NCBI RefSeq assembly: GCF_900113675.1
Contig: NZ_FOQE01000011.1
Coordinates: 24,001 to 64,989 of the forward strand
Length of the DNA stretch: 40,989 nucleotides
Source of the DNA: Pisciglobus halotolerans
GTDB lineage: Bacteria; Bacillota; Bacilli; Lactobacillales; Carnobacteriaceae
Direction of reading: 5' to 3'
In this document: positions 9,027 to 19,743 of the stretch, piece by piece
Layout of the letters: each line of letters starts with the position of its first letter
Position numbering within the stretch: the first letter of the stretch is position 1
Program-made: the position numbers and the translations under genes
The notes under the pieces: model-generated
Told to the model about the DNA's origin: nothing
Seen by the model: the letters and a program-made list of their open reading frames with translations, nothing else
The model's database searches: none

Positions 9027-11408
9027 ATGGCTAAAAAAAGAGTATATGAATATGCGAAAGAGAAAAATATCTCAAGTAAAGATGTCATCAATGAAGCAAA
9101 AAAAATGGATATCCATTTTAATACCCATATGTCTGCAATGGAAGACAATCAAATTTCAGCATTAAACAACGTTTTTTCTTCCAACAAACAAGCAGAAACG
9201 AAAAAAGTACCAGAAAAAAATACGTCTGTTTCTCATCAAAATGAAAAGCAGAAAAATAAAGGAGATCATCACATAGATAACGCAAAAAAACAATCCAGAA
9301 CAAACCAGTCTCATCAAAAAGGAAAAGCAGTCAATAACGAAAAAAAATCTACTTCCACAAACGGAAAAAATAGACAAGCTCAAAACCATAAGCAAAATCA
9401 ACCTAACAAACAGGCTGATAACAATGGAAGCCGTACGACAAAACAACAAACAAAATCGACTAAACCTGCAAGAGAAAAACGTTCAACTGATCCAACTGTA
9501 TCAGTAGGAACAGATAAGAAAAAAGCAGGGAACAAACCGTTCCGCAACCGTGGAAGCATGGGAACTCATGGTGGATATAACAAGCGAAAGAAAAAAGGAA
9601 AGAAAAATGAATCAAGACCAGTTACACCGCCAGTTCCAAGAAAACAAAGAGAATTACCAGAAACACTTGTTTATTCAGAAGGAATGACCGTTGCTGAAAT
9701 TGCGAAAAAATTACATCGTGAACCAGCTGAATTGATTAAAAAACTTTTCATGATAGGTGTCGTAGCTACTCAAAACCAAAGTTTAAGCAAAGATGCAATC
9801 GAACTATTAGCAGCTGAATATGGTATCGAATCCGAAGAAAAAGTGGAAGTAGATATTTCTGATTTAGATGTTTATTTCAATCAAGAAGTGGATGAATCCA
9901 AGCTGGTTGAAAGACCGGCTGTTGTGACGATCATGGGACACGTTGACCATGGGAAAACAACTTTACTTGATACTTTGAGAAATACTAAAGTCAGTGAAGG
10001 CGAAGCTGGCGGGATCACTCAACATATCGGTGCTTACCAAATCGAAAAAGATGGTAAAAAAATTACCTTCTTAGACACGCCCGGACATGCTGCTTTTACA
10101 ACTATGCGTGCTCGTGGTGCGAATGTCACAGATATTGCGATTATTGTCGTTGCTGCTGACGATGGTGTCATGCCGCAAACAGTCGAAGCTATCAATCATG
10201 CTAAAGCGGCTGATGTGCCGATTATCGTTGCTGTCAATAAAGTTGACAAACCTAGTGCCAACCCTGATCGTGTGATGCAAGAATTGACAGAATATGGTTT
10301 GATTCCTGAAGCTTGGGGCGGAGATACTATTTTTGTTAACATCTCAGCTAAGTTTGGACAAAACCTAGAAGAGTTATTAGAAATGATCTTGCTAGTTGCG
10401 GAAGTACAAGAGCTAAAAGCAGATCCTGATCGACTAGCGTTAGGTTCTGTTGTAGAAGCTCGCTTAGACAAGTCAAAAGGACCAATTGCGACTGTTTTGA
10501 TTCAAGAAGGAACTTTGCGTGTAGGTGACCCAGTCGTTGTGGGAACCACTCATGGTCGTATTCGTGTTATGGTCAATGAAAAAGGTCGTCGTTTGAAGAC
10601 AGCCGGCCCTTCAACACCTGTTGAAATCACAGGTTTAAATACAGCACCATTAGCTGGAGACCAGCTGGTTGCTTTTGAAGATGAAAAAACGGCTCGTTCT
10701 GTGGGAGAAGCCCGTGAAAAACAAGCCATGGCTGAACAACGGACTGCTACTCATCGCGTAACGTTAGATAACTTATTCTCCAGTTTGCAAGAGGGAGAAT
10801 TGAAAGAAGTTAACGTGATCATCAAAGCAGACGTTCAAGGATCTGTTGAAGCTTTAGCTTCTAGTTTGAATAAAATCGAAGTTGAAGGTGTGCGTATCAA
10901 GATCATTCACACAGGAGTAGGGGCCATCAACGAAAGTGATGTAACCTTAGCTGCAGCAAGTAATGCAATCATGATCGGCTTTAACGTACGTCCGACTCCG
11001 CAAGCTAAAGTTCAAGCTGATCAAAACGAAGTAGATATTCGTTTGCATCGTATTATCTATAATGTTATCGATGAAATTGAAACGGCTATGAAAGGCATGC
11101 TTGACCCTGAATATGAAGAAAAAGTCATCGGTCAAGTTGTTGTTCGTGAAACCTTCACTGTGTCTAAAGTTGGAACGATCGCAGGTGGCTTTGTCACAGA
11201 TGGTGTGATCAGACGAAATAGCGGCGTTCGATTGATTAGAGATAACATTGTGATCTATGAAGGCGAATTGGCTAGTTTGAAACGATTTAAAGATGATGTA
11301 AAAGAAGTTAAGAATGGTTTCGAATGTGGATTAATGATAAAAGACTACAATGATATTAAAGTTGATGATGTCATAGAAGCATACGAAATGGTTGAAATCA
11401 AGCGATAA
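9027..11408 (+). CDS. infB: Translation initiation factor IF-2
   Basis: GTPase that places initiator tRNA on the 30S subunit and promotes subunit joining. 793 residues. A first IF2_N-like segment (1-50) is followed by a Lys/Asn/Gln-rich disordered linker (about 50-205), a second IF2_N domain (about 210-275), and the G domain with GHVDHGKTT (304-312), DTPGHAAF (about 350) and NKVD (about 404). Domains II, III and the C-terminal fMet-tRNA-binding domain follow to the end. The long A-rich linker is normal for the family. The ribosome binding site CGGAGGGTG is 6-8 bases before the ATG. Confidence 0.98.
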   Translation: MAKKRVYEYAKEKNISSKDVINEAKKMDIHFNTHMSAMEDNQISALNNVFSSNKQAETKKVPEKNTSVSHQNEKQKNKGDHHIDNAKKQSRTNQSHQKGKAVNNEKKSTSTNGKNRQAQNHKQNQPNKQADNNGSRTTKQQTKSTKPAREKRSTDPTVSVGTDKKKAGNKPFRNRGSMGTHGGYNKRKKKGKKNESRPVTPPVPRKQRELPETLVYSEGMTVAEIAKKLHREPAELIKKLFMIGVVATQNQSLSKDAIELLAAEYGIESEEKVEVDISDLDVYFNQEVDESKLVERPAVVTIMGHVDHGKTTLLDTLRNTKVSEGEAGGITQHIGAYQIEKDGKKITFLDTPGHAAFTTMRARGANVTDIAIIVVAADDGVMPQTVEAINHAKAADVPIIVAVNKVDKPSANPDRVMQELTEYGLIPEAWGGDTIFVNISAKFGQNLEELLEMILLVAEVQELKADPDRLALGSVVEARLDKSKGPIATVLIQEGTLRVGDPVVVGTTHGRIRVMVNEKGRRLKTAGPSTPVEITGLNTAPLAGDQLVAFEDEKTARSVGEAREKQAMAEQRTATHRVTLDNLFSSLQEGELKEVNVIIKADVQGSVEALASSLNKIEVEGVRIKIIHTGVGAINESDVTLAAASNAIMIGFNVRPTPQAKVQADQNEVDIRLHRIIYNVIDEIETAMKGMLDPEYEEKVIGQVVVRETFTVSKVGTIAGGFVTDGVIRRNSGVRLIRDNIVIYEGELASLKRFKDDVKEVKNGFECGLMIKDYNDIKVDDVIEAYEMVEIKR

Positions 11409-11429
11409 TAATGAAAGCAGGGATGACAA

Positions 11430-11777
11430 ATGGCAAATTATAGAACAGGTAGAGTTGCCCATGAAATCCAAAAAGAAGTTAATGACATTATGCGTAAACG
11501 CGTACGGGATCCTCGAGTTCAAGATGTGAATATCACGGATGTACGTGTAACAGGCGACCTACAGCAGGCAACGATTTTTTACAGCTTACTTTCTGATAAG
11601 GAAGAAGATATTGAAAAAGCACAACTTGGTTTAGAAAAAGCTAAAGGGCTGATTCGTAGGGAGTTAGGACAACGCCTGTCTATTTATAAAACACCTGAGT
11701 TAATCTTTGAAAGAGATGCATCAGTTGCTTACGGAAATAGAATAGACGAATTGTTGAGAGACTTAAACAAAGAATAA
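11430..11777 (+). CDS. rbfA: Ribosome-binding factor A
   Basis: Late 30S maturation factor acting on helix 1 of 16S rRNA; one KH-like domain. 115 residues. It shows [21 protein letters not shown] near the start (only part quoted as conserved: EIQKEV, RVRDPR) and VTDLQ-like strand [11 protein letters not shown]. It follows infB directly, with no ylxP gene between them, unlike B. subtilis. Last gene of the operon; a terminator follows within 10 bases. Confidence 0.95.
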   Translation: MANYRTGRVAHEIQKEVNDIMRKRVRDPRVQDVNITDVRVTGDLQQATIFYSLLSDKEEDIEKAQLGLEKAKGLIRRELGQRLSIYKTPELIFERDASVAYGNRIDELLRDLNKE

Positions 11778-11784
11778 AAAGAAA

Positions 11785-11821
11785 AGCTGAGAAGAAAAAT
11801 TTTACTATCTCAGCTCTTTTT
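11785..11821 (+). terminator. Terminator of the nusA operon
   Basis: AGCTGAGA (11785-11792) pairs with TCTCAGCT (11808-11815); CTTTTT follows. Confidence 0.88.
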
Positions 11822-11936
11822 AAATTGTCTAAGAAAATCGTTGTAAATGAAGAGTGGCTAGCTTTCGTCGAAAAGACTTTTTCGATTCATTTTTCTTTTA
11901 TCTCTAAGTAGCTTAAATGGAAAAGAAGGATAAAGG

Positions 11937-12512
11937 ATGAAATATATGCTTGATTCAATAGCAGAATTTTTTCAAAACATAGAAAAAGATGTCCACTCAA
12001 AAGATCTTTTTTTTAGTGGATGGGAAAGCTTGTTACGTGTCATATTGACTACGGTCATGACTTATTTGCTGCTGCTGATTATTTTAAAGTCTTTTGGCAG
12101 CCGCAGTGTTTCAAGTTTCAGTGTCTATGATTTAATTACCACGATCACGATCGGTTCAACCATATCTTCAATTTTGGTTTTTGAAGAAGTGACTTTGATC
12201 AACGGGATAATAGCTATATTGCTTTTGTTGTTGATTCAATTGATCATCTCAAAACTGACTACTCACTGGCCTAATTTGGCCAATGTGATCAGTCCTTCTC
12301 CAAAAGTCGTTTTTCTCAGGGGAGATTTTCTAGAAGAAAACATGAAAAAAGCTCACATCAATAAAGAAGAAATCTTGGCTGCGATACGTTCAGAAGCACA
12401 AACGACTTCAGATAAAGTTTATGCCGTTGTTCTAGAAGTTGATGGGACCCTCTCTGTTGTGATGAGCGCAACACCTTCCTATGAAGATGAGATCACTAAG
12501 TATTTGAAATAA
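11937..12512 (+). CDS. DUF421 (YetF-like) membrane protein
   Basis: 191 residues. Two or three membrane helices fill about residues 30-100 (for example VILTTVMTYLLLLIILKSFG). The family motif is GSRSVSSFSVYDLITTITIG, followed by GSTISSI. A soluble C-terminal domain has VVFLRGDFLEENM and ILAAIRSEA, typical of DUF421 proteins such as YetF and YdfR. Function is not established in the family beyond a membrane role. AAGAAGGA lies 6 bases before the chosen ATG; a second in-frame ATG at 11946 is also possible. It stands alone between two terminators. Confidence 0.85.
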   Translation: MKYMLDSIAEFFQNIEKDVHSKDLFFSGWESLLRVILTTVMTYLLLLIILKSFGSRSVSSFSVYDLITTITIGSTISSILVFEEVTLINGIIAILLLLLIQLIISKLTTHWPNLANVISPSPKVVFLRGDFLEENMKKAHINKEEILAAIRSEAQTTSDKVYAVVLEVDGTLSVVMSATPSYEDEITKYLK

Positions 12513-12516
12513 AAAA

Positions 12517-12550
12517 AACAGAACTGGTTTTTTTCCAGTTCTGTTTTTTT
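12517..12550 (+). terminator. Bidirectional terminator after the DUF421 gene
   Basis: CAGAACTGG (12519-12527) pairs with CCAGTTCTG (12535-12543), flanked by an A-run on the left and seven T on the right. Confidence 0.88.
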
Positions 12551-12564
12551 GGTTCTATCATATT

Positions 12565-12670
12565 TAACATTGGTCAGTAAAAAACATTTTTTACTGCTAA
12601 ACTCGTTAGAATCTTATTTCTAGAAATTTCAGTAGCCCATCGACCGGAAGAACTTTATTTACCAATGTTA
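12565..12670 (+). repeat. MITE-like repeat, copy 1 (106 bp)
   Basis: Bounded by the inverted repeat TAACATTGGT (12565-12574) and ACCAATGTTA (12661-12670). It shares a core of over 50 bases with copy 2 at 39823-39931, with very few differences; conserved blocks include CTCGTTAGAATC, CTAGAAATTTCAGTAGCC and CATCGACCGGA. Just inside the left end is a perfect hairpin, CAGTAAAAAA with TTTTTTACTG. No coding frame. Outer TA bases are consistent with a TA target duplication (inference). Confidence 0.85.
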
Positions 12671-12798
12671 GAAGAGAAAGAACTGTTTTTTGTAAATCGT
12701 TTTGATAATAATTTCATTTACGATCAAAAATTTTCTTTTTTTTAGAAAGCAATAGAAAGAAAAAAACATTTAAATAAACTAAAGACTGACCTACCACG

Positions 12799-13639
12799 TC
12801 AAACAGCACAATAAGATATGGCAAAAGCTTCTTTACCGGCATGAGACATGAGAGTCGGGCTAGCATAGTCAATATAAGAATCAGCTTGCGGAAAGTTTTC
12901 TTTTAATTGGGCAATGATTTTTTCGATAAAGGGTGTTAATCCTACATGAGTCACACCAATTTCTTTAACGGAAGATGTTTTCATATGATCTATGAGTGCG
13001 TCTACTTTTTTTTGCAGTGTTTTGAGTCCTCTTCCTTTTGTTTCGAGTTCTAACCCAGTATTAGTAACTCTTAACATTAGTTTCATATTGAGCATGGTTG
13101 ACACTCTTCCCATTACTTTTCCAATTCTTCCACCTTTGATGAGATTTTCTAGGTGTACGATGCCAACATATAATTCACTATTGCTTTTGATGTTTTTGAT
13201 CGCATGTAGGATTTCTTCAGCAGATTGGCCTTTATTTGCAAGCTCAGCTGCTTTCAGTACTTGAAAGGACAGCGCGCGATCCACTGTACCGCTATCTATC
13301 ACTGTTACATCAGCTGAAGTCAGTTGGCTAGCTTGTTGAGCTGCCTGAAAAGTTCCGCTTAAATAGCTAGCTGCTAAGATCGCTATAAATAGGACTGCCA
13401 TCGAATCCGATCTCATTAAACGTTTCTACAAATCGTCCAATAGCAGGTTGCGAAGTTTTAGGCAAGCTTTCACTTTCGCTCATTTTTTGTAAGAATTCAG
13501 TTTTATTGATGGTTTCGCCATCATAAAAAATCGTGTTTTCTAACATCACTGATAATGGAACAACAGTGATCTGGTACTGTTCTTGTTCCTCTTTTGAAAG
13601 CTGTACAGTTGAATCTGTTAGGATTTTGATCATTGTCAT
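12799..13639 (-). pseudogene. Frameshifted DegV-family (FakB-like) fatty-acid-binding protein
   Basis: DegV proteins bind fatty acids; FakB members present them to the kinase FakA. The gene is split between two frames. The 5' part (from 13639, MTMIKILTDSTVQLS) carries TSQPAIGRFVETFNEIGFDG and then stops. The 3' part continues in the next frame as AVLFIAILAASYLSGTFQAA and LENLIKGGRIGKVMG through to the end. The reading would be restored by removing one G from GATGGCAG near 13398-13405. Together they give about 280 residues, the family length. GGAGG lies 5 bases before the chosen start. It may be a true inactivating mutation or a sequencing error. Confidence 0.85.
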
Positions 13640-13672
13640 GAATGCCTCCTTCAATTGCTTAAGTCTATCTTT

Positions 13673-13680
13673 ATTTTATC
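13673..13680 (-). promoter_or_regulatory. Probable extended -10 of the degV gene
   Basis: On the minus strand, -10 TAAAAT (13673-13678) is preceded by TGA, an extended -10. No good -35 is seen. It lies about 35 bases upstream of the degV start. Confidence 0.4.
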
Positions 13681-13773
13681 AGAATGATAGGAGAAAAAGT
13701 ATTTTAAAAAACAACATAACAAAAAATGTTGAAAAAGAAAGAGCAATTAGTTTCTTTTCGTTTAAAGGAATTA

Positions 13774-13782
13774 TGTTATACT
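13774..13782 (+). promoter_or_regulatory. Probable extended -10 promoter of truB-ribF
   Basis: TG (13774-13775), one base, then TATACT (13777-13782). The -35 region is poor. A 7-bp hairpin, GTCGTTT with AAACGAC (13820-13837), lies in the leader and is not followed by a T-run. Confidence 0.55.
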
Positions 13783-13896
13783 AAAAAAGAATGTATTGCC
13801 TAGAAATAGCGAAGAACACGTCGTTTTTTGAAACGACTATCCCTATGCAAAGCGATCGATAAAATAGAAGAACGATTAAAGAAGGTAGTGGAACAA

Positions 13897-14838
13897 ATGG
13901 AAGGTATTCTCCCGTTATGGAAAGAACGCGGCATGACGAGTCATGATTGTGTTTTTAAATTAAGAAAAATATTGAAGACAAAGAAAGTTGGACATACGGG
14001 TACTTTAGATCCAAATGTGGATGGGGTTTTGCCGATCTGTATCGGAAAAGCTACGAAAGTTGCTGAGTATTTAACGAACAGTGGTAAATCGTATATCGGC
14101 GAAATCACCATTGGATTTAGCACAACGACTGAAGACAACAGTGGAGATCAAGTAGAACGAAAAGAAGTGTTAGAGGCTCCATCAATTGAGACAGTAGATA
14201 AAATGATGATGGAGTTGACTGGCGAGATCGTTCAAGTTCCTCCTCTTTATTCCGCAGTAAAAGTCAACGGAAAAAGACTATATGAATACGCTCGAGCAGG
14301 AGAATCAGTTGAACGGCCAGAGCGACGCGCTCATATCTATCGTTTTAAACGTGTTTCTCCCATTCGGTATGATGAAAAAAATAGAACAGCTTCCTGGAGG
14401 TTTGAAGTCGATTGCGGCAAAGGAACTTATGTCCGGACATTGGCTGTTGATTTAGGCAGAAAACTCGGCTACCCAGCTCATATGTCTGACTTGACGCGAG
14501 TAAAAAGCGGAAGGTTTAATGCAGCTGACTGCTTAACGCTAGAACAAGTTTCTGAGAAAGCATCGGACGGAAATATGGAAGCAGCTTTATTTCCTTTGGA
14601 GTATGCTTTAGAAAACATGGAAAGAATCGATATCTCAGCTCAAATGTGGGAAAAAGTAAAAAATGGTGCAGTTTTCTCCATTAACGATTTCATGAGTGGA
14701 TCATCTTTTCCTTGTGTTTTGTTTTATCAAAATCAAGCCGTCAGCATATATGACAAACACCCTTCGAAAGAAGGTCTCATTAAACCAACAAAAGTTTTAC
14801 GGACTCAGGTAGAGGAGCAAGAAAATGAACATTATTAA
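13897..14838 (+). CDS. truB: tRNA pseudouridine(55) synthase TruB
   Basis: Converts U55 of tRNA to pseudouridine. 313 residues. The N-terminus MEGILPLWKERGMTSHDCV is the family signature. The catalytic Asp is in GHTGTLDPNVDGVLPI. Further conserved parts are PPLYSAVKVNGKRLYEYAR and CGKGTYVRTLAVDLG. The frame is open about 70 bases upstream from a TTG, but the ATG at 13897 is preferred: AAGAAGGT precedes it and the conserved N-terminus starts there. It overlaps ribF by 14 bases. Confidence 0.95.
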   Translation: MEGILPLWKERGMTSHDCVFKLRKILKTKKVGHTGTLDPNVDGVLPICIGKATKVAEYLTNSGKSYIGEITIGFSTTTEDNSGDQVERKEVLEAPSIETVDKMMMELTGEIVQVPPLYSAVKVNGKRLYEYARAGESVERPERRAHIYRFKRVSPIRYDEKNRTASWRFEVDCGKGTYVRTLAVDLGRKLGYPAHMSDLTRVKSGRFNAADCLTLEQVSEKASDGNMEAALFPLEYALENMERIDISAQMWEKVKNGAVFSINDFMSGSSFPCVLFYQNQAVSIYDKHPSKEGLIKPTKVLRTQVEEQENEHY

Positions 14839-15769
14839 AATGCATCACCCTTATAAAAAAGCAGATATACCAAAGGGAGATATTGTTTTGGCATTAGGTT
14901 TCTTTGATGGAGTGCACAAAGGGCATCAACAAGTCATCAAAACAGCTAAGAAGATCGCAAATGAAAAGCAGCTTAAATTGGCGGTCATGACCTTTAATCA
15001 ACATCCATCTATTGTTTTTAAAAAAGTTCATCCAGAAGAAATCAAATACTTGTCAACGATCGAACGGAAAGAAGAATTGATCGCTGAGTTAGGTGTTGAT
15101 ATTTTATATGAAGTTGATTTTACTTCTTCATTTGCAAGTCTTTCTCCGCAACAATTTGTTGACCAGTATATTGTTGGCCTCCGCGCAAAAGTTGCAGTTG
15201 CGGGATTTGATTATACTTTTGGCAAGAAAGAAGTTGCTTCTATGGAACACCTGCCAAGTTATGCACACAACCGCTTTGAAGTTGTAACGGTTGGAGAATT
15301 GACAGATCAAGATAAAAAAATCAGTTCAACACGGATTCGTGAAGCAATGGATCAAGGAAGAATGTCTCAGGTCAATGAATTATTGGGATATACGTATGCC
15401 GTCCCTGGAGTGGTTATTCATGGTGATGCTCGCGGAAGAACATTAGGTTATCCAACAGCTAATATTGATATTGATTCTAGTATTCGACTGCCAAAAACAG
15501 GGGTATACGCAGTAGAAATCAAGATCGGTCAACAATGGCATACAGGAATGGCTTCGATCGGCTACAACATTACATTTGAAACAAATCGCCAACTGACGGT
15601 TGAAATAAATATTTTTGATTTTAAAAAAGATATTTATGGTGAACAAGTCATGGTCAAGTGGTATAAGCGGTTAAGGGATGAAAAAAAATTTCCTTCTGTT
15701 TCAGCTTTGATCGAGCAGTTAAAGCAGGATGAAAAAGAAACACGACACTTTTTTGAACATTGTCATTAA
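14825..15769 (+). CDS. ribF: Bifunctional riboflavin kinase/FAD synthetase
   Basis: Makes FMN from riboflavin and then FAD from FMN. 314 residues. The N-terminal nucleotidyltransferase domain has LGFFDGVHKGHQQVI (about residues 24-38) and the SSTRIREAMDQG signature. The C-terminal flavokinase domain has HGDARGRTLGYPTANI and TGVYAVEIKI. Its start lies inside the 3' end of truB with AGAGGAG upstream, so the two are co-translated; truB-ribF adjacency is common in Firmicutes. Confidence 0.96.
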   Translation: MNIIKMHHPYKKADIPKGDIVLALGFFDGVHKGHQQVIKTAKKIANEKQLKLAVMTFNQHPSIVFKKVHPEEIKYLSTIERKEELIAELGVDILYEVDFTSSFASLSPQQFVDQYIVGLRAKVAVAGFDYTFGKKEVASMEHLPSYAHNRFEVVTVGELTDQDKKISSTRIREAMDQGRMSQVNELLGYTYAVPGVVIHGDARGRTLGYPTANIDIDSSIRLPKTGVYAVEIKIGQQWHTGMASIGYNITFETNRQLTVEINIFDFKKDIYGEQVMVKWYKRLRDEKKFPSVSALIEQLKQDEKETRHFFEHCH

Positions 15770-15948
15770 TAGATCAAGATCAAGCGGTAATCAAGAGAGC
15801 GTTATTTCTTTTTCTGGATACATTTTTCTTTCACCTAGAAAAATAGTACTCATTGCAGCTGAAGATGATCAGTCTGCTGTATTTGTTAAAACAAAGATGA
15901 GAGAACTAAACAAAACAGTTGAAAAATAAAAGTCAATATTAGTCAGAA

Positions 15949-15983
15949 ATATCCTCTTCCGTTATTGACAAGCTAGAGGATAT
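15949..15983. promoter_or_regulatory. Inverted repeat around the -35 of the hrcA promoter
   Basis: ATATCCTCT (15949-15957) and AGAGGATAT (15975-15983) form a perfect 9-bp dyad with a 17-base centre that contains the TTGACA -35 box. No T-run follows, so it is not a standard terminator. Possible second operator; no known binding-site family recognised. Confidence 0.45.
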
Positions 15984-15993
15984 CTGGTAGATT
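15965..15993 (+). promoter_or_regulatory. Promoter of the hrcA-grpE-dnaK operon
   Basis: Perfect -35 TTGACA (15965-15970), 17-base spacer, -10 TAGATT (15988-15993). The predicted start near 16000 is just before the CIRCE operator. Confidence 0.8.
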
Positions 15994-16003
15994 AATAATT
16001 GTG

Positions 16004-16030
16004 TTAGCACTCAATGGCAACAAGTGCTAA
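16004..16030 (+). promoter_or_regulatory. CIRCE operator (HrcA binding site)
   Basis: TTAGCACTC (16004-16012), a 9-base spacer, then AAGTGCTAA (16022-16030). The known consensus is TTAGCACTC-N9-GAGTGCTAA, so only one base of the right arm differs (A for G). Placed at the transcription start, directly before hrcA, as in other Firmicutes. Confidence 0.95.
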
Positions 16031-16046
16031 AAAGAGGTGATACAAT

Positions 16047-17090
16047 ATGTTGACTGAAAGACAGATTTCGATATTAAAATCGATCATCCATCTTTATACA
16101 AAGTATGGACAACCGGTTGGGTCGAAAACACTGATTCAGGAATCGAAAATCGCTGCCAGTTCAGCTACCATACGAAACGAAATGGTTCACTTAGAAGAAA
16201 TGGGCTTTTTAAAAAAGACACATTCTTCTTCTGGAAGAATTCCTTCTATTACTGGTTACCGTTACTACGTTGATTACCTGGTTCATCCGCATAAAGTTGA
16301 TCCAGAAGACTTAGCCAGCATAAAACAAGCCTTAGAAAACCCTTTTAAGCAAATCGATGAAATCGTGATGACATCTGCAGAAGTTCTTTCTCATTTGACG
16401 AGCTACACAGCGATTTCTTTAGGACCTGAGATAAAAGATAGTAAACTGACTGGCTTTCGTTTTGTTCCTTTGAATGAACGTCAATTGATGGTGATCTTGG
16501 TCACTGATAAAGGTCATGTAGAAAGTCAAAATTTTACGCTTCCTCAGCAAATGAATCCGTATGAGTTGGAAAAAGTGGTTCGCTTGTTTAATGAAGAGCT
16601 AGTAGGAAAGTCATTGATTGAGGTTTTCCGTAGTTTGAAAACGGATGTTCCTGAATTGATTCGTCAACACATCCGAACGGCTGAAAATATGATTGGGCTG
16701 TTTGATGATCTGTTTCTAAAAGCAGCAACAGACCGTATTCATATCGAAGGTCGAATGAATATGTTAGACTATTCAAATGACTTAAATATTGAGCAGTTTA
16801 AATCTATTTATAGCTTGATGGATGGCAAGCATGACTTGCCGATGCTGCTGGGCAGCAAGCAGGAAGGTATAACGGTTCAAATCGGAAAAGAATTGGACAA
16901 TGAATTGTTTGAACAGTTCAGTTTGATTTCAGCAGCTTATGAGGTGGAAAATCTCGGTACTGGCGTCATTGCTTTATTAGGGCCAACCAGTATGCCTTAT
17001 TCAAAAATGATCAGTTTGGTAGGAGTTTTTCAAAAAGAACTATCAAAAAAATTAGAAGCCTATTATCATGATATTGATGATAATAAGTAA
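16047..17090 (+). CDS. hrcA: Heat-inducible transcription repressor HrcA
   Basis: Represses the class I heat-shock operons by binding CIRCE; its activity depends on GroE in the family. 347 residues. Winged-helix domain at residues 1-75 with LTERQISILKSIIHLY, GSKTLI and ATIRNEM, and LEEMGFLKKTHSSSGRIPS. The GAF-like middle and dimerisation domains follow. AGAGGTG precedes the ATG. The CIRCE site lies in its own leader, so it autoregulates. Confidence 0.97.
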   Translation: MLTERQISILKSIIHLYTKYGQPVGSKTLIQESKIAASSATIRNEMVHLEEMGFLKKTHSSSGRIPSITGYRYYVDYLVHPHKVDPEDLASIKQALENPFKQIDEIVMTSAEVLSHLTSYTAISLGPEIKDSKLTGFRFVPLNERQLMVILVTDKGHVESQNFTLPQQMNPYELEKVVRLFNEELVGKSLIEVFRSLKTDVPELIRQHIRTAENMIGLFDDLFLKAATDRIHIEGRMNMLDYSNDLNIEQFKSIYSLMDGKHDLPMLLGSKQEGITVQIGKELDNELFEQFSLISAAYEVENLGTGVIALLGPTSMPYSKMISLVGVFQKELSKKLEAYYHDIDDNK

Positions 17091-17104
17091 AGGAGTTTTG
17101 TGCT

Positions 17105-17683
17105 GTGTCAGATAAAGAAAAAGATCTAGCGGAAGAGCAGATCGAAGAAAAAGATCTGGATCAGAATACTGAAACAGATGAACAAGCAACAGCTGCTTCT
17201 GAAGAAGATATTTCTTCAACGGAAACAAAAAACGCAGAAATAGAAGACTTGAAACACGCTTTAGAAGAAAAAGAAGATGCTTATTTGCGTTTGCAAGCTG
17301 AGTTGGCTAACATCCAAAAAAGAAATCGCAAAGAGAGAGAAGACGCTGCAAAGTATCGTTCTCAATCATTAGCAAAAGAACTCTTACCTGTTATTGATAA
17401 TTTGGAAAGAGCTTTGATGATCGAAGTGGATGATGAACAAGGAAAAAGCTTAAAAGCAGGACTGGAAATGGTCATGGAAAGTTTCAAAACTGCTTTGAAC
17501 AACGAAGGAATCGAAGTTATTGACCCCCTTCATGAGCCATTTGATCCAAACTTCCATCAAGCAGTACAAACGATTCCAACTGAAGAAGACCAGGAAGCTG
17601 ATACAGTTGTAATGGTCCATCAAAAGGGTTATGCTTTACACGGACGTGTGTTAAGACCTGCGATGGTGGCTGTCGCTCAGTAA
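17105..17683 (+). CDS. grpE: Nucleotide exchange factor GrpE
   Basis: Releases ADP from DnaK. 192 residues. An acidic, disordered N-terminus (1-45) leads into a long coiled coil (about 45-95, IEDLKHALEEKEDAYLRLQ in part) and the C-terminal beta domain with the family motif PFDPNFHQAVQ and GRVLRPAMVAVAQ. The start codon is GTG at 17105; AAAGGAGT directly overlaps and follows the hrcA stop, giving 9-10 bases of spacing. Second gene of the CIRCE operon. Confidence 0.96.
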   Translation: MSDKEKDLAEEQIEEKDLDQNTETDEQATAASEEDISSTETKNAEIEDLKHALEEKEDAYLRLQAELANIQKRNRKEREDAAKYRSQSLAKELLPVIDNLERALMIEVDDEQGKSLKAGLEMVMESFKTALNNEGIEVIDPLHEPFDPNFHQAVQTIPTEEDQEADTVVMVHQKGYALHGRVLRPAMVAVAQ

Positions 17684-17748
17684 CAGGATAGAAACAAGCA
17701 AGAAAGATTCAAACAAAACGAAAAAAATTAAAAAATGAGGGATTTTAG

Positions 17749-19584
<1,836 letters not shown>

Positions 19585-19624
19585 GAATCACTTGAAAGAC
19601 GATGAGTAAAGAAATAGAAGTAAG

Positions 19625-19661
19625 AAGAAAAAGGCGAGGCACTTGTCCCAGCCTTTTTCTT
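19625..19661 (+). terminator. Terminator/processing hairpin between dnaK and dnaJ
   Basis: AAGAAAAAGGC (19625-19635) pairs perfectly with GCCTTTTTCTT (19651-19661); the T-run lies in the right arm. It probably lowers dnaJ transcription relative to dnaK. No CIRCE is seen before dnaJ. Confidence 0.7.
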
Positions 19662-19743
19662 CACGATATGGCCTGTCTGAATAATAGAATAAGCGTTAGC
19701 AATAGTCATTTATGCAGACATTCAGCAGCTACGGAGGGAAATT

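Noticed and set aside
13820-13837. Hairpin GTCGTTT/AAACGAC before truB as a terminator
   Set aside because: No T-run follows the stem; it lies downstream of the likely promoter and truB is clearly expressed from it.
15729-15929. A 66-codon frame overlapping the end of ribF and running into the hrcA leader
   Set aside because: It begins inside ribF in another frame, has no ribosome binding site and matches nothing known. The last 25 codons look codon-like but have no start; a decayed fragment cannot be excluded.
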